Below the pieces are notes generated by a model. That model ran no database searches, was not told where the DNA came from, and saw only the letters and a program-made list of their open reading frames with translations. A program made the position numbers and the translations under genes. From NCBI GenBank assembly GCA_930980855.1, contig CAKNIZ010000016.1, positions 1-40,936 of the forward strand: a stretch of 40,936 nt of DNA, read 5' to 3'. Below, in pieces: positions 8,498 to 17,750 of the stretch (position 1 is the first letter of the stretch; the number at the start of each line of letters is the position of its first letter). Origin of the DNA: an uncultured Clostridium sp. (lineage in GTDB: Bacteria > Bacillota > Clostridia > TANB77 > CAG-508).

Positions 8498-9760
8498 TTA
8501 TACCACCTTTTCTTTTTTTATCTCTATATTCGCTCCTAAACTTTTTAGTTTAGTGTCTAAATTTTCATATCCTCTAAGTATATATTCAATGTTTTCTACT
8601 TTTGTAATTCCTTCTGACATAAGACCTGCTATTACTAAAGCTGCTCCTCCTCTTAAGTCTTTGCTCATTACAACTTTACCTTCTAATTTATCTACTCCAA
8701 TTATTTCTAGTTTTTTATCATTTTGTATTATATTAGCTCCCATTCTAACAAGTTCTTCTGCATATTTAAATCTATTTTCAAATATATTCTCTGTAATTGT
8801 AGATTTTCCTTCTGCTTTTATAAGAATTGACCCCATAATCGGTTGCATGTCTGTTGGAAACCCAGGATAAGGTTCTGTTGATATATCTATATGTTTTAGT
8901 TTTTCTGGAGCTTTTAGACTTATTTTATCTTTTCTTATTGATATTTTGCATCCCATTTCTTTGAACGAATACAAAACTGTTAATAAGTTCTCTGGATTTG
9001 TATTTTCAACTGTTACACTACCACCTACTCCAGCTACTGCTGCTAAAATAGTACCAGTTTCAATTCTATCTGACATTATTTTATATTCTGTTTTATGTAG
9101 TTTCTTGACTCCAAAAATTGTTATTTCTGATGTTCCTGCTCCATATACTTTGGCTCCCATACTATTTAAACATTTTGCCAAGTCTTTAATTTCAGGTTCT
9201 TTAGCAGCATTAGTTATATGAGTCGCACCTTTTGCATATATTGATGCTAAGATAATATTTTCTGTTGCTCCTACACTTGGAAATTTCAATTTTATTCTTC
9301 TTCCCACAATTTCCTTGCATTTGCAATGAATATAGTCTTCTTTTTCTTCTATTGCTATGCCCAGTTTTTTAAAAGAATCTAAGTGTAGGTCAATAGGTCT
9401 TGCACCAATGTTGCATCCTCCTGGATAAGCGAATGTGGCTTCTTTAAACCTACCAATAATTGCTCCTGCTAGAACAACTGTTGAACGAAGTTTGTGCATT
9501 AAATCTTTTGGTATTGAGGTTTTATTCATATTTGCACTACATATAGTTATTTTATCACTATTTCTAACTATTTTGCAACCCAATATTTTTAATATCTCAA
9601 GTGTTATCTTAGTATCTTCAATATCTGGGATATTATATAGAGTTACTGGCTCCTTATTTAGTATTGCTGTAGCGATAATAGGCAGTGCTGCATTCTTTGA
9701 TCCTGCTGCTTTTACTCTACCATTTAGTTTGTTACCTCCTTTAATTATGTAACTTAACAT
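8498..9760 (-). CDS. murA: UDP-N-acetylglucosamine 1-carboxyvinyltransferase MurA
   Basis: MurA transfers enolpyruvate from PEP to UDP-GlcNAc, the first committed step of peptidoglycan synthesis, in the cytosol. Lys22-Asn23 in AAGSKNAALPI and the catalytic Cys116 in YPGGCNIGARPIDLH are present, so the enzyme should be fosfomycin-sensitive. The late motif PGFPTDMQPI is also seen. Length is 420 residues, as expected. The start matches the family N-terminus (MLSYIIKGG), with AAAGGAG seven bases upstream. That ribosome site and the start codon lie inside a perfect inverted repeat described separately. Confidence 0.96.
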   Translation of the reverse strand: MLSYIIKGGNKLNGRVKAAGSKNAALPIIATAILNKEPVTLYNIPDIEDTKITLEILKILGCKIVRNSDKITICSANMNKTSIPKDLMHKLRSTVVLAGAIIGRFKEATFAYPGGCNIGARPIDLHLDSFKKLGIAIEEKEDYIHCKCKEIVGRRIKLKFPSVGATENIILASIYAKGATHITNAAKEPEIKDLAKCLNSMGAKVYGAGTSEITIFGVKKLHKTEYKIMSDRIETGTILAAVAGVGGSVTVENTNPENLLTVLYSFKEMGCKISIRKDKISLKAPEKLKHIDISTEPYPGFPTDMQPIMGSILIKAEGKSTITENIFENRFKYAEELVRMGANIIQNDKKLEIIGVDKLEGKVVMSKDLRGGAALVIAGLMSEGITKVENIEYILRGYENLDTKLKSLGANIEIKKEKVV

Positions 9761-9802
9761 ACTATATCTCCTTTCTAACTTGTTATATAGTATGTTAAGT
9801 TA
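9750..9802 (-). promoter_or_regulatory. Inverted repeat enclosing the murA ribosome site and start codon
   Basis: Arms 9750-9767 and 9785-9802 are perfect 18-base reverse complements with a 17-base loop. In murA mRNA the 5' arm comes first, the loop ends with AAAGGAG, and the AUG lies within the 3' arm. A folded leader would hold the start codon in a stem and the ribosome site at its edge, a form suited to translational control. No known riboswitch aptamer is recognised. The same design occurs at 26236-26278. Confidence 0.7.
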
Positions 9803-9827
9803 TTTTTTTATGTTACTATTATAATGC

Positions 9828-9977
9828 TTGCAATTGTATATTCTAAATTTCGCAGTTCTGCGTGAGCGTTCAAACGAGCTGGAAAGATTTCCAGCGAAGT
9901 GCGTTTGGAGCTGGCAAATTCGTAGAATTTGAGCAGCGACCGCAAAGAACAAGAAATTTCAGAATATACAATTGCAA
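9828..9977. repeat. Structured palindromic repeat, copy A
   Basis: The outer arms TTGCAATTGTATATTCT (9828-9844) and its complement (9961-9977) pair perfectly and continue inward with one bulge. The core has GTTCTGCG, GAGCGTTCAAACGAGC, a variable hairpin (TGGAAA/TTTCCA), GAAGTGCGT, TTGGAGC, a second hairpin unique to this copy (CAAATTC/GAATTTG), then CGACCGCAAAGAAC. It lies 42 bases after the smc stop and upstream of murA. A TATAAT at 9818-9823 (minus strand) could be the murA -10; its -35 would then fall inside the repeat and is weak (TTAGAA). Confidence 0.85.
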
Positions 9978-10019
9978 AAAATTATTATGTAACAATTAAT
10001 TAATACTGCAACCAATAAC

Positions 10020-13000
10020 TTATACTGCATCCTTAAGTTTAATAGATAGTAATTTACTAATTCCGCTTTCCTCCATTGTTACTCCATAAACTGTATCTGC
10101 TGCTTCCATTGTACCTTTTCTATGTGTAATAACTAAGAATTGAGTTGTACTACTAAATTTCTTTAGGAATTCTGCAAATCTATATACATTTACATCATCA
10201 AGTGCTGCTTCAATTTCGTCAAGAATACTAAATGGAGCTGGGTTTATTTTTAGTATTGCAAATAGTATAGCAATTGCAGTTAAAGCTTTTTCTCCACCTG
10301 ATAAAAGCATCATGTTTTGTAGTTTCTTTCCTGGAGGTTGAGCTTTTATATCTATTCCACATTCTAATATATTTGCTTCATCTTCTAATACAAGTTCTGC
10401 TTTTCCACCTCCAAATAATTCATAAAATACTTCGTTAAAGTTTTTATTAATTTGTTTGAACTTTGTTTCGAACTGTGTTTTCATTGTATTTGTCATATCA
10501 CTAATCATATTTCTTAGTTTAGCCATTGTTGTTTCTAAGTCAAGTCTTTGTTCGCACATTGTTTCATATCTTTCTTTTGTTTTCTTATATTCTTCTATAC
10601 TATCTACATTTACACTTCCTAAATCTTTTATTTTACCATGCAATTCATTTACTTGTTTTTGTGCTACTTGCATATTTTCAGGTTTCGAATAAATCTTAGC
10701 ATTATTTGGTGTTATTTCATATTCATTCCAAAGTTCATTAATTGTATCTTCTATATCCTGCTGTATATTAGTTGTTTTTATACTTATTTTTACAAGTTGT
10801 TCTTTTACATCTTGAATTATTTCAAATTGCTTTTCTACATCTTTTTCTATAGAATTCAATTTTTCATTTTCTTTTATTCTTGTTTGTTTTAATTCTTCTG
10901 ATTTTGAAGAACTATTTGCTACCGCTTCTTTGATTTTTTGAATGTTTTCTTCAAATAAAGTAATGTTATTATTTAATTCAATATTCTGAGATTCCATTTT
11001 TTGTATTTGCTCTTGTTTAGATATTATCAGGTCATTTTCTGTTTTTATACTCTTATCTATTCTTTCAACTAACTCATCTATTGAAGTAGAACTCTCATCA
11101 AATGAAGAAACAGATATTTTTAAGTTTGTAATTTCTATATTTAAATCATCTATATATTTTTGTTCATCTTTATTTGACTTAGCAAATTCTTCTATCCCTT
11201 CTATTAATTTGCCTATTTCTTCTGTTAAATTCTCTACTTGCAATTTTATTTCTTCTTTTTTAGTCTTGCACTCTTCTTTTCTAGTCTCGATGTTAGCTAT
11301 TTCTTCAGATAGTTTTTCTTTTTTAGATATAATAGTTTCTATTTGTTCATTTATTTGGTTTAGTTTTTCCTTTTCTGTAGCATATGTAATTTCTATTTGC
11401 TTAAGCTCTTGATTCTTTTCTTCTAATTCTACTGATTGACTTTGTTTTAGTAGTTCATCTTTTTCTTCTGATATTTTACTTATTTTTTCTTCTAGTTCTT
11501 TTATTTGTACTTCTAATTCCTTTATTTCATTTGCTCTTCCTAATAGGTTAACTGTTTTTTTATTTATAGAACCTCCTGAAATTGCTCCTGATGGATTTAT
11601 TATATCTCCTTCTAATGTAACTACTCTAAAAGAATAATTATTTAGTTTTGCTACTTTAATAGCACTTTCCATGTTGTCTACTACTATTGTTCTACCTAGT
11701 AGATTAAGAACTATACCTTCATATTCTTTTTTGCACTTCACTAAATCTGATGCAACACCAATTACACCATTAGTTTCTTTTATTTTTTCAACTTTTTTAC
11801 CATGCACAGATGATATTGGTAAGAATGATGCCCTTCCTAAGTTGTTTCTTCTTAGATATTCTATCATTTTTTTCGCATCATCTTCACTTTGAGTTACTAT
11901 GTTTTGAAGACTAGAACCTAAGCACATTTCTATTGCAGTTTGGTATTTACTGTCTGCAGATACAATATTTGCTAATATTCCGTGTATTCCTTTTTTTAAT
12001 TCTGAATCTCTTTCACATGCATTTAGCAATTCTTTTACTGTTTTCGAATATCCTTCTTTTTCTCTTTCTGTTTCTATCAAGAAATTCTTTCTAGTAGTCT
12101 TCATTCTAATTTCATCTGTTATCTCATTTATTTTATTTTCAAATTCTTTAATCTTATTTTCAAATTTTTCTTTCTTCTCTTTTTGTTTTCTAATTATTTC
12201 TTCATTTTCATTTTTTACTTTTTCAATCTCTAAAAATTTATTATTAAAGTCATTCTTGATAGTTCTTTTTTCATCTAGCTCTGAAATGGCTTGCACTAAT
12301 TCTTTATCTGCTTGTTTTTTCCTATTAACTAAATTTTCATAATTTACATCATACTGTGTAATTTCATTTTGAAGATTGTATCTTTCTTCTCTAAAGTCTT
12401 CTAATTGTTTCTTTTTTTCTTCTATTTCTAATTCTTTTCCACTTAGTTTTTGAGTTATTTTCTTTAATTCTTCTTCTTTTTCTTCTAACTCTTTAGAAAA
12501 TTTTTCTTTGTTTATATCTAAATTTTCTTTTTTATCTATTTTACTTTGTTTTTCTTCTTCTAATGTTATGATATTTTGTTTACTTTGTGAAATCTCATTT
12601 TCTAATCTATTTTTATTTTCATTGTTATTTGATATTTTCTCTTTACTTACACTTATATCTGAATTTATTTTTTCTATTCTATTTTTGCTTTCAAAACCTA
12701 AAACTTGCAATCTTTCAATTTCAGCTGAAATTGTTTCTATTTTTTCTTTTAATTCTTCTCTCAATTTTTGCATTTCATCTAGTTTTTTATTTTCTTCTTC
12801 ACTTTGATTAGCAAATATTTCCTTATCCTTTTCAAGTTCTTTTAATTTTTCTTTGTATGTGTCTATTTTGTATATAAATAGCCCTACTTCTATATTTTTT
12901 AGTTCTTCTCTTAAATCCAAGAATTTTCTGGCTTTTTCTGATTGTAGTTTTAATGGCTCTATATTTGCTTCTATTTCAGACAAAATATCATTTATTCTAA

Positions 13001-13565
13001 CTAAGTTAAGTTTTGTTTGCTCTAGCTTTTTTTCAGTTTCTTCCCTTCTAACTCTATATTTAACTATTCCTGCCGCTTCTTCAAATATGTGCCTTCTATC
13101 TTCTGATTTATTACTTAAGATTTCATCAATTCGTCCTTGTCCTATTATCGAGTAGCCATCTTTTCCTATTCCTGTATCCATAAATAATTCTAAAATATCT
13201 TTAAGCCTACATGGTACTTTATTTATATAATAGCCTGTTTCTCCTGTTCTGAAAAGTTTTCTAGTTACTGTAACTTCTGAATATTCTAATGGCAAACTAC
13301 CATCTTCATTATCTATTATCATATTTACTTCTGCAAACCCTAATGATTTTCTATTTTCTGTTCCAGCAAATATGATATCTTCTGATTTTGAGCCTCTTAA
13401 TGATTTCATACTTTGCTCACCCAAAACCCATCTTATTGCATCTGAAATGTTACTTTTTCCAGATCCATTTGGTCCTATTACTGCTGTAATTCCTTTTTTA
13501 AATTCAAAAACTGTTTTATCTGCAAAAGATTTGAATCCTTGCATTTCTAATCTTTTTAAGTACAT
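10020..13565 (-). CDS. smc: Chromosome segregation protein SMC
   Basis: The ATPase core of the bacterial condensin, which acts with ScpA/ScpB to compact and segregate DNA. The Walker A motif GPNGSGKSN is at residues 31-39. Long coiled coils (about 170-500 and 690-1020) flank a hinge (about 520-680, with GIHGILANIV and a Gly-rich AISGGSINKK). The ABC signature LLSGGEKALTAIA and Walker B SILDEIEAALDD are near the C-terminus. Length is 1181 residues. ATG follows AAAGGGG. Unlike Bacillus, no rnc or ftsY flanks it; a nucleosidase gene precedes it by 15 bases. Confidence 0.97.
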   Translation of the reverse strand: MYLKRLEMQGFKSFADKTVFEFKKGITAVIGPNGSGKSNISDAIRWVLGEQSMKSLRGSKSEDIIFAGTENRKSLGFAEVNMIIDNEDGSLPLEYSEVTVTRKLFRTGETGYYINKVPCRLKDILELFMDTGIGKDGYSIIGQGRIDEILSNKSEDRRHIFEEAAGIVKYRVRREETEKKLEQTKLNLVRINDILSEIEANIEPLKLQSEKARKFLDLREELKNIEVGLFIYKIDTYKEKLKELEKDKEIFANQSEEENKKLDEMQKLREELKEKIETISAEIERLQVLGFESKNRIEKINSDISVSKEKISNNNENKNRLENEISQSKQNIITLEEEKQSKIDKKENLDINKEKFSKELEEKEEELKKITQKLSGKELEIEEKKKQLEDFREERYNLQNEITQYDVNYENLVNRKKQADKELVQAISELDEKRTIKNDFNNKFLEIEKVKNENEEIIRKQKEKKEKFENKIKEFENKINEITDEIRMKTTRKNFLIETEREKEGYSKTVKELLNACERDSELKKGIHGILANIVSADSKYQTAIEMCLGSSLQNIVTQSEDDAKKMIEYLRRNNLGRASFLPISSVHGKKVEKIKETNGVIGVASDLVKCKKEYEGIVLNLLGRTIVVDNMESAIKVAKLNNYSFRVVTLEGDIINPSGAISGGSINKKTVNLLGRANEIKELEVQIKELEEKISKISEEKDELLKQSQSVELEEKNQELKQIEITYATEKEKLNQINEQIETIISKKEKLSEEIANIETRKEECKTKKEEIKLQVENLTEEIGKLIEGIEEFAKSNKDEQKYIDDLNIEITNLKISVSSFDESSTSIDELVERIDKSIKTENDLIISKQEQIQKMESQNIELNNNITLFEENIQKIKEAVANSSSKSEELKQTRIKENEKLNSIEKDVEKQFEIIQDVKEQLVKISIKTTNIQQDIEDTINELWNEYEITPNNAKIYSKPENMQVAQKQVNELHGKIKDLGSVNVDSIEEYKKTKERYETMCEQRLDLETTMAKLRNMISDMTNTMKTQFETKFKQINKNFNEVFYELFGGGKAELVLEDEANILECGIDIKAQPPGKKLQNMMLLSGGEKALTAIAILFAILKINPAPFSILDEIEAALDDVNVYRFAEFLKKFSSTTQFLVITHRKGTMEAADTVYGVTMEESGISKLLSIKLKDAV

Positions 13566-13580
13566 TTGATTGCCCCTTTG

Positions 13581-14195
13581 TTATTTTATATATTTTTCTA
13601 TGTAAAAAACTGAACTTTCTAGTTCCATTATATTTTCTGTTTCGATGTTTTTATAATAATCATCCATATTTAAATTATCGCTAATCTTTTTCATTGAGAT
13701 TAGTGGTATTTTATACATATCTGCAATTATACTTACAGAATGTAATTCCATATCAAATATGACATTTTCTTTTATATCTGTTTTTGTTACAAATGTTTCT
13801 GAAGAATAACATGGTAATTTTTCTAATTCCTCTATCGTTTCTAGTTCTTGATTTCCGAAATCTAACATGCTATATTTTTCTTCACCAGGTATATACCATT
13901 CTAAATTGTATGATTTATCAATACTAATCCATTTTCCTATTTCTGTATTTGTAGAACCTGCATACCCAATGTTTATAATCAAGTCTGGAATTCTATTCTT
14001 ACACAAATATTTTGTTAATCCTATTGCTGTTTTTTGTTTTCCTATTCCTGTTATAATCAAATTCATTTGTGTTTCTTTAATTATTCCTCTATATACAGTT
14101 AGCAATTCTTCTGTATCAATCTTTTCTAAATTAAGTTTTCTTGCTATTTTTTCCCCTTCTTTTTCCATTGCACAATGAATTAATATATTGTTCAT
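13581..14195 (-). CDS. Nucleoside phosphorylase/MTA-SAH nucleosidase-like protein
   Basis: A 204-residue protein of the PNP/UDP phosphorylase superfamily, resembling 5'-methylthioadenosine/S-adenosylhomocysteine nucleosidases. It has an N-terminal IHCAMEKEGEKI (the general-acid Glu region), the central LIITGIGKQKTAI and IINIGYAGS, then FDMELHSVSIIADMYKIPLISMKKISDN. The Met149-Glu150 pair and Asp173 correspond to the ribose-binding Glu and the catalytic Asp of MTAN. It is shorter than typical MTAN (about 230), so the substrate is uncertain; futalosine or another nucleoside is possible. ATG follows AAGGAG by nine bases. The gene is 15 bases upstream of smc and probably cotranscribed. Confidence 0.7.
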   Translation of the reverse strand: MNNILIHCAMEKEGEKIARKLNLEKIDTEELLTVYRGIIKETQMNLIITGIGKQKTAIGLTKYLCKNRIPDLIINIGYAGSTNTEIGKWISIDKSYNLEWYIPGEEKYSMLDFGNQELETIEELEKLPCYSSETFVTKTDIKENVIFDMELHSVSIIADMYKIPLISMKKISDNLNMDDYYKNIETENIMELESSVFYIEKYIK

Positions 14196-14282
14196 TTTCT
14201 TTCACTCCTTAATGCTGTTATCATATTACCATAAATCTCTCTATTTGTCATTAAAATTTAATATTGTTTTATTATTTTTTTG

Positions 14283-14311
14283 TTGTATTTTGTTTAATAA
14301 AATGTTATAGT
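14283..14311 (+). promoter_or_regulatory. SigA-type promoter of the HD-GYP gene
   Basis: TTGTAT (14283-14288) and TATAGT (14306-14311) are spaced by 17 bases, just upstream of the ribosome site at 14322-14328. The leader would be about 20 bases. Confidence 0.55.
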
Positions 14312-14336
14312 AATATTGTGCAAAGGAGAAAAAATA

Positions 14337-15275
14337 ATGATTGAGGAAAAATATGATTTTTATGGTCCTACTAATTTGAAAATACATGATTTAGACCATT
14401 CATTAAAAGACCACTTAATTGTAATGGATAGTATGGATTTGTTTACAAAAAGGCATAGTGAGAATGTTGCTAATTTGACAGGTAGAATTTGTGAATATAT
14501 GCATTGCAATAATCAATTTACTATTCATTGTATTTTAGCAGGCTATGTCCATGATATTGGTAAGTTGTTTATTCCTAAAAATATTCTTAACAAACCTGGT
14601 AGACTTACTGACTCTGAATTTGAAATCATGAAAACTCATACTACTCTTGGCTATCAATACTGTATGGATGATTTATCCTTAAGACCTTATTCTGATGGTC
14701 CTTGGTATCATCATGAAGCGTTAAATGGTACTGGTTACCCTAGAGGCCTAAAAAAATGGGATATTCCATATTCTGCACAAATTATAAGAGTTGCTGATGA
14801 ATATGATGCTATTGTAACTAAAAGACAGTACACAACTCACGTTAATATTTCTCAAACATTGAAGGAACTTATTCAAGATGCTTTACCTAGCAATGATGTT
14901 ATTGCTTTAGACCAATTAAAACAAAATGAAAGGCTTGGTAAAATAAACCCAAAACCTTTAAAAGCTTTATTTAAAGTTGTTATTGATGATACATTATATG
15001 AAATCAGTTGTGTTATGAATTATGTTAATTATATAAAAGACCAAATTAAGAGATTGAAGACTATTCAAAAATATTCTAAAAAAATGGAGTCTTCAAAAAA
15101 AGCCTCTACTAGAGATTATTACAAAGCAGGAATGCAGTTACTTTTGCAACCTGGTGAGAACTTTGATAATTATACTCAAGTTTTGGCTGAATATGAAAAT
15201 GCTTTAGTCATTAGACAAGATAGAATTGATAAACTTTATGATGAAATAAAAATTATTAAGAAGTTGAAAATTTAA
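14337..15275 (+). CDS. HD-GYP domain protein, probable cyclic-di-GMP phosphodiesterase
   Basis: A 312-residue cytosolic protein. The HD motif is His72-Asp73 in GYVHDIGKLFIP, with His101 in MKTHTTLGY. The GYP signature is HHEALNGTGYPRGL (125-138), close to HHExxDGxGYP. RVADEYDAI near residue 157 completes the metal site. There is no N-terminal receiver or membrane segment. The C-terminal 100 residues are helical and of unknown role. These residues suggest hydrolysis of c-di-GMP, although Asn replaces the usual Asp in HHExxDG. ATG at 14337 is eight bases after AAAGGAG; an upstream TTG at 14316 overlaps that site and is rejected. The gene stands alone between minus-strand neighbours. Confidence 0.8.
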   Translation: MIEEKYDFYGPTNLKIHDLDHSLKDHLIVMDSMDLFTKRHSENVANLTGRICEYMHCNNQFTIHCILAGYVHDIGKLFIPKNILNKPGRLTDSEFEIMKTHTTLGYQYCMDDLSLRPYSDGPWYHHEALNGTGYPRGLKKWDIPYSAQIIRVADEYDAIVTKRQYTTHVNISQTLKELIQDALPSNDVIALDQLKQNERLGKINPKPLKALFKVVIDDTLYEISCVMNYVNYIKDQIKRLKTIQKYSKKMESSKKASTRDYYKAGMQLLLQPGENFDNYTQVLAEYENALVIRQDRIDKLYDEIKIIKKLKI

Positions 15276-15300
15276 GGACAAAATAAGTTTTAATAAGTTT

Positions 15301-15394
15301 TAACAAAACAATAATGTTTTCTTTTTCACGGCGCGAGGACGCACCGCACGGCTCGCTCGCGCTCCCCTGAAATTGAAAACATTATTTTTTGTTA
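15301..15394. repeat. Palindromic element E, looser relative of the A-D repeats
   Basis: Outer arms 15301-15321 and 15375-15394 pair over about 20 bases with one bulge. The interior is strikingly GC-rich (15328-15368) in this AT-rich region, with a GCGCGAG/CTCGCGC stem. It shares the design of copies A-D (AT arms, GC core) but not their core motifs. It fills the space between the convergent HD-GYP and adhesin genes, where it may act as a bidirectional terminator. Confidence 0.7.
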
Positions 15395-15430
15395 TAGTTT
15401 TTTCTATATTCTCATTAATAGTCCCAAGTC

Positions 15431-17560
15431 CTATTTCTTAATTTTCCTATATATAATTATTGCTAAAATAGTTAATACTGAAATTATTGGCATAATACTA
15501 AAGTACATTATTCCTGTTCGCGGCATAACAACTAATTGGTTTCTGTCTTCATTATCATCTAATGTTGTTTCTTGTAGTTTTTCTGAATCAATACGTACTT
15601 GCGCTTTTATATCTCCCGCAATATCTACTCCTTCATTCTTTTCTAATATTATTTCATATTCTCTACTTTCTCCTATGTCTAAATCTACCACTTTATATTT
15701 AGCTTTATTTCCATTTACTTGCCAATCTGTATTTAATATATGATATCCTTCTGGTACGGTAAATGTAATATATCCGCTTCCTACTCTTTCTTGGTTATTA
15801 GTTACTTTTATTTTATAAAATATTTGAAGGCTTGAATTTTTATTGGCATCTCTGATTTCAGTTTCTATTTTTCCTATTTTTCCATTTAATCCATAGTAAT
15901 TTCCGTTTACTAGAGCTTTTTCAAGATTCATTTCTATTTGTAAATTGAACTTTAATTTATGATAATAGTAATTTAATGTTATATCTTCTCTAGCTATTTT
16001 TACTGTTTCTTTTTCTGGTGATTTTGTTAATTCATAATCTTCATACTGTCTTTTTTCTGAAGTAAAACTATCCCCTTCATGTACAATTTTATTATATGTA
16101 TCTATTATTTCCTTTGTATCTTCATCAATATAATTTACTATTACTTTTGATTTATGTTTATAGTAATAAGTAACATTTATGTTTTCTTTGTCAATTGTGC
16201 CTTTTTTATTACCTTCTACTTTTGAAAAATCATAGTCTTCTATTTTCTTTTGAATTGTACTATAGTTATCCCCATATTTTCCACTTATTGTTTCCCTGGG
16301 TGCTATTTCTTCTTTCGTTATTTCATCTACGTATTTAACATTTACTTGTGCTTTTTTAGCATAATAATAATTTACTTCCTGAAGCTCTTCTGTTAGTATA
16401 AACTCCTCTTTATTTGGTTTTTCTACTAGTATATAATTTTCTATTTCTTTTGCTGACGTAGTTACTTTTTCTCCTACCGGTCCACTTTGATTTACAGTAT
16501 CTAATTTCTTTCCTGTATATTTATCTATATAGTTGGCTTGTACACCTCCGCTTTGTAAGTTAAATGATACAAACAAATTTGATTCTCCTGCTGCTCTTTC
16601 CATATAAAATACTTTTAAAGTATGTTTGCCTGGTGATAATATTCCATCATCAAAAGCTGTTTTATACACATTCTTTTCGTCTTGTCCAGTACTTCTATTG
16701 TATACACTTTCATAGTACACTTGATTTTTAGCGAAGTTTATATTTCCTTTTAATCTGGCATGTGCTCCACCTAAATCGAGAACTAATTTGTCGTCAACAA
16801 ATACCCATACATCATCATCTCCAGAAAAGTTAAATACCATATCTTCATATTCTTTTGTTTCTGTATTTTTTACTTTTCCATCTTCAGTCATGATAAATGG
16901 TATGTCCATTCTGACTGTAAAGCCTAAGTTTCTTTTCATTGATATTGATGTATCATCTTCACAATTATTAAATGGATAGAATCCACTTCTTTCTCCTTTA
17001 TGCATTTTTATTGTTTTTGTATTATAGTCTTTATACACATGGTACATATCACTATTAAAACTATAATATCCATTAGATTCTTTTATAAATGGGAATTTCC
17101 AATTAGTTAAAACTTCTGAATAAATTGTTGGGTTTGTATTTGTTTTAGGGAAAAATGTGTCTTTGTTGGTATAATCATCGATTACAAATAAATTATCATT
17201 AATTAATCTATCTTTTACTAGACCTTGTAAAACTCCAGTAGAATTCCAATATTTATTAAGTCCTATATATCCATTTTGCAAACCTCCTATATTCATTCCT
17301 TCTGTTGAAGCCATTAGCATTGACTTTTGGTCTATTTCATATCTTTGCGACATCGGAAGACTATAATAATCTGTCCAATGCATACCTCTTTGCTCTGCAT
17401 TATATTCTTCTCTTTTTATTTTAGTTAATGTTGCATTTACATATTTTATATTTTCTTCTGGTATATCTTCACAGCTTGTACTAGCATATGTTTTACTAGC
17501 AAGCATAACAAATAAAATGCTTATAACAGCAATAATACATAATTTTATTTTTTTCTTCAT
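15431..17560 (-). CDS. Wall-anchored adhesin with fibro-slime domain and MucBP repeats
   Basis: A 709-residue secreted protein. A signal peptide (residues 1 to about 26, ending TYAS) leads to a fibro-slime/PA14-like domain (about 120-340) containing FNFSGDDDVWVFVDDKLVLD and LGGAHARLKG. Three MucBP-like repeats follow (about 345-530), each starting like VNVKYVDEITKEEI and ending in a Tyr run (NYYYAKK, TYYYKHK, NYYYHK). A beta-rich stalk domain (about 535-670) precedes the terminal MPRTG, a hydrophobic stretch and RKIKK. MPRTG is a variant LPXTG sortase signal, so anchoring to peptidoglycan is likely. Binding to mucin or another glycan is inferred from the repeats. It has its own promoter and a roughly 100-base leader. 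Confidence 0.8.
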   Translation of the reverse strand: MKKKIKLCIIAVISILFVMLASKTYASTSCEDIPEENIKYVNATLTKIKREEYNAEQRGMHWTDYYSLPMSQRYEIDQKSMLMASTEGMNIGGLQNGYIGLNKYWNSTGVLQGLVKDRLINDNLFVIDDYTNKDTFFPKTNTNPTIYSEVLTNWKFPFIKESNGYYSFNSDMYHVYKDYNTKTIKMHKGERSGFYPFNNCEDDTSISMKRNLGFTVRMDIPFIMTEDGKVKNTETKEYEDMVFNFSGDDDVWVFVDDKLVLDLGGAHARLKGNINFAKNQVYYESVYNRSTGQDEKNVYKTAFDDGILSPGKHTLKVFYMERAAGESNLFVSFNLQSGGVQANYIDKYTGKKLDTVNQSGPVGEKVTTSAKEIENYILVEKPNKEEFILTEELQEVNYYYAKKAQVNVKYVDEITKEEIAPRETISGKYGDNYSTIQKKIEDYDFSKVEGNKKGTIDKENINVTYYYKHKSKVIVNYIDEDTKEIIDTYNKIVHEGDSFTSEKRQYEDYELTKSPEKETVKIAREDITLNYYYHKLKFNLQIEMNLEKALVNGNYYGLNGKIGKIETEIRDANKNSSLQIFYKIKVTNNQERVGSGYITFTVPEGYHILNTDWQVNGNKAKYKVVDLDIGESREYEIILEKNEGVDIAGDIKAQVRIDSEKLQETTLDDNEDRNQLVVMPRTGIMYFSIMPIISVLTILAIIIYRKIKK

Positions 17561-17674
17561 ATTACTCCTTTTCTATAAATGATTAATTTTACATTTACTT
17601 TTTGTTTTGGATTTTTATAATTTAAGACTTAAATTAAAAAGACAAAATTAAATTGAATTAATTTAACCATTTTC

Positions 17675-17703
17675 ATTATACTCCATATTATGGAAATTGT
17701 AAA
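17675..17703 (-). promoter_or_regulatory. SigA promoter of the fibro-slime adhesin
   Basis: On the minus strand TTTACA (17698-17703) and consensus TATAAT (17675-17680) are spaced by 17 bases. The spacer contains a near-palindrome CCATATTATGG (17684-17694). The leader holds a 19-base hairpin, TAATTTAAG-A-CTTAAATTA at 17618-17636. Both could serve regulation of a surface protein; no known regulator site is recognised. Confidence 0.65.
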
Positions 17704-17707
17704 GTAA

Positions 17708-17746
17708 AATCGTATGCCAAAATTCGACTTTTTTCGACATACGATT
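17708..17746 (-). terminator. Probable terminator after mazF
   Basis: Arms 17708-17716 and 17738-17746 pair perfectly (AATCGTATG) with a smaller inner TCGA-type pairing. It starts five bases after the mazF stop. The T run after the stem on the minus strand is short, so strength is uncertain. It abuts the adhesin promoter. Confidence 0.5.
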
Positions 17747-17750
17747 ATTT

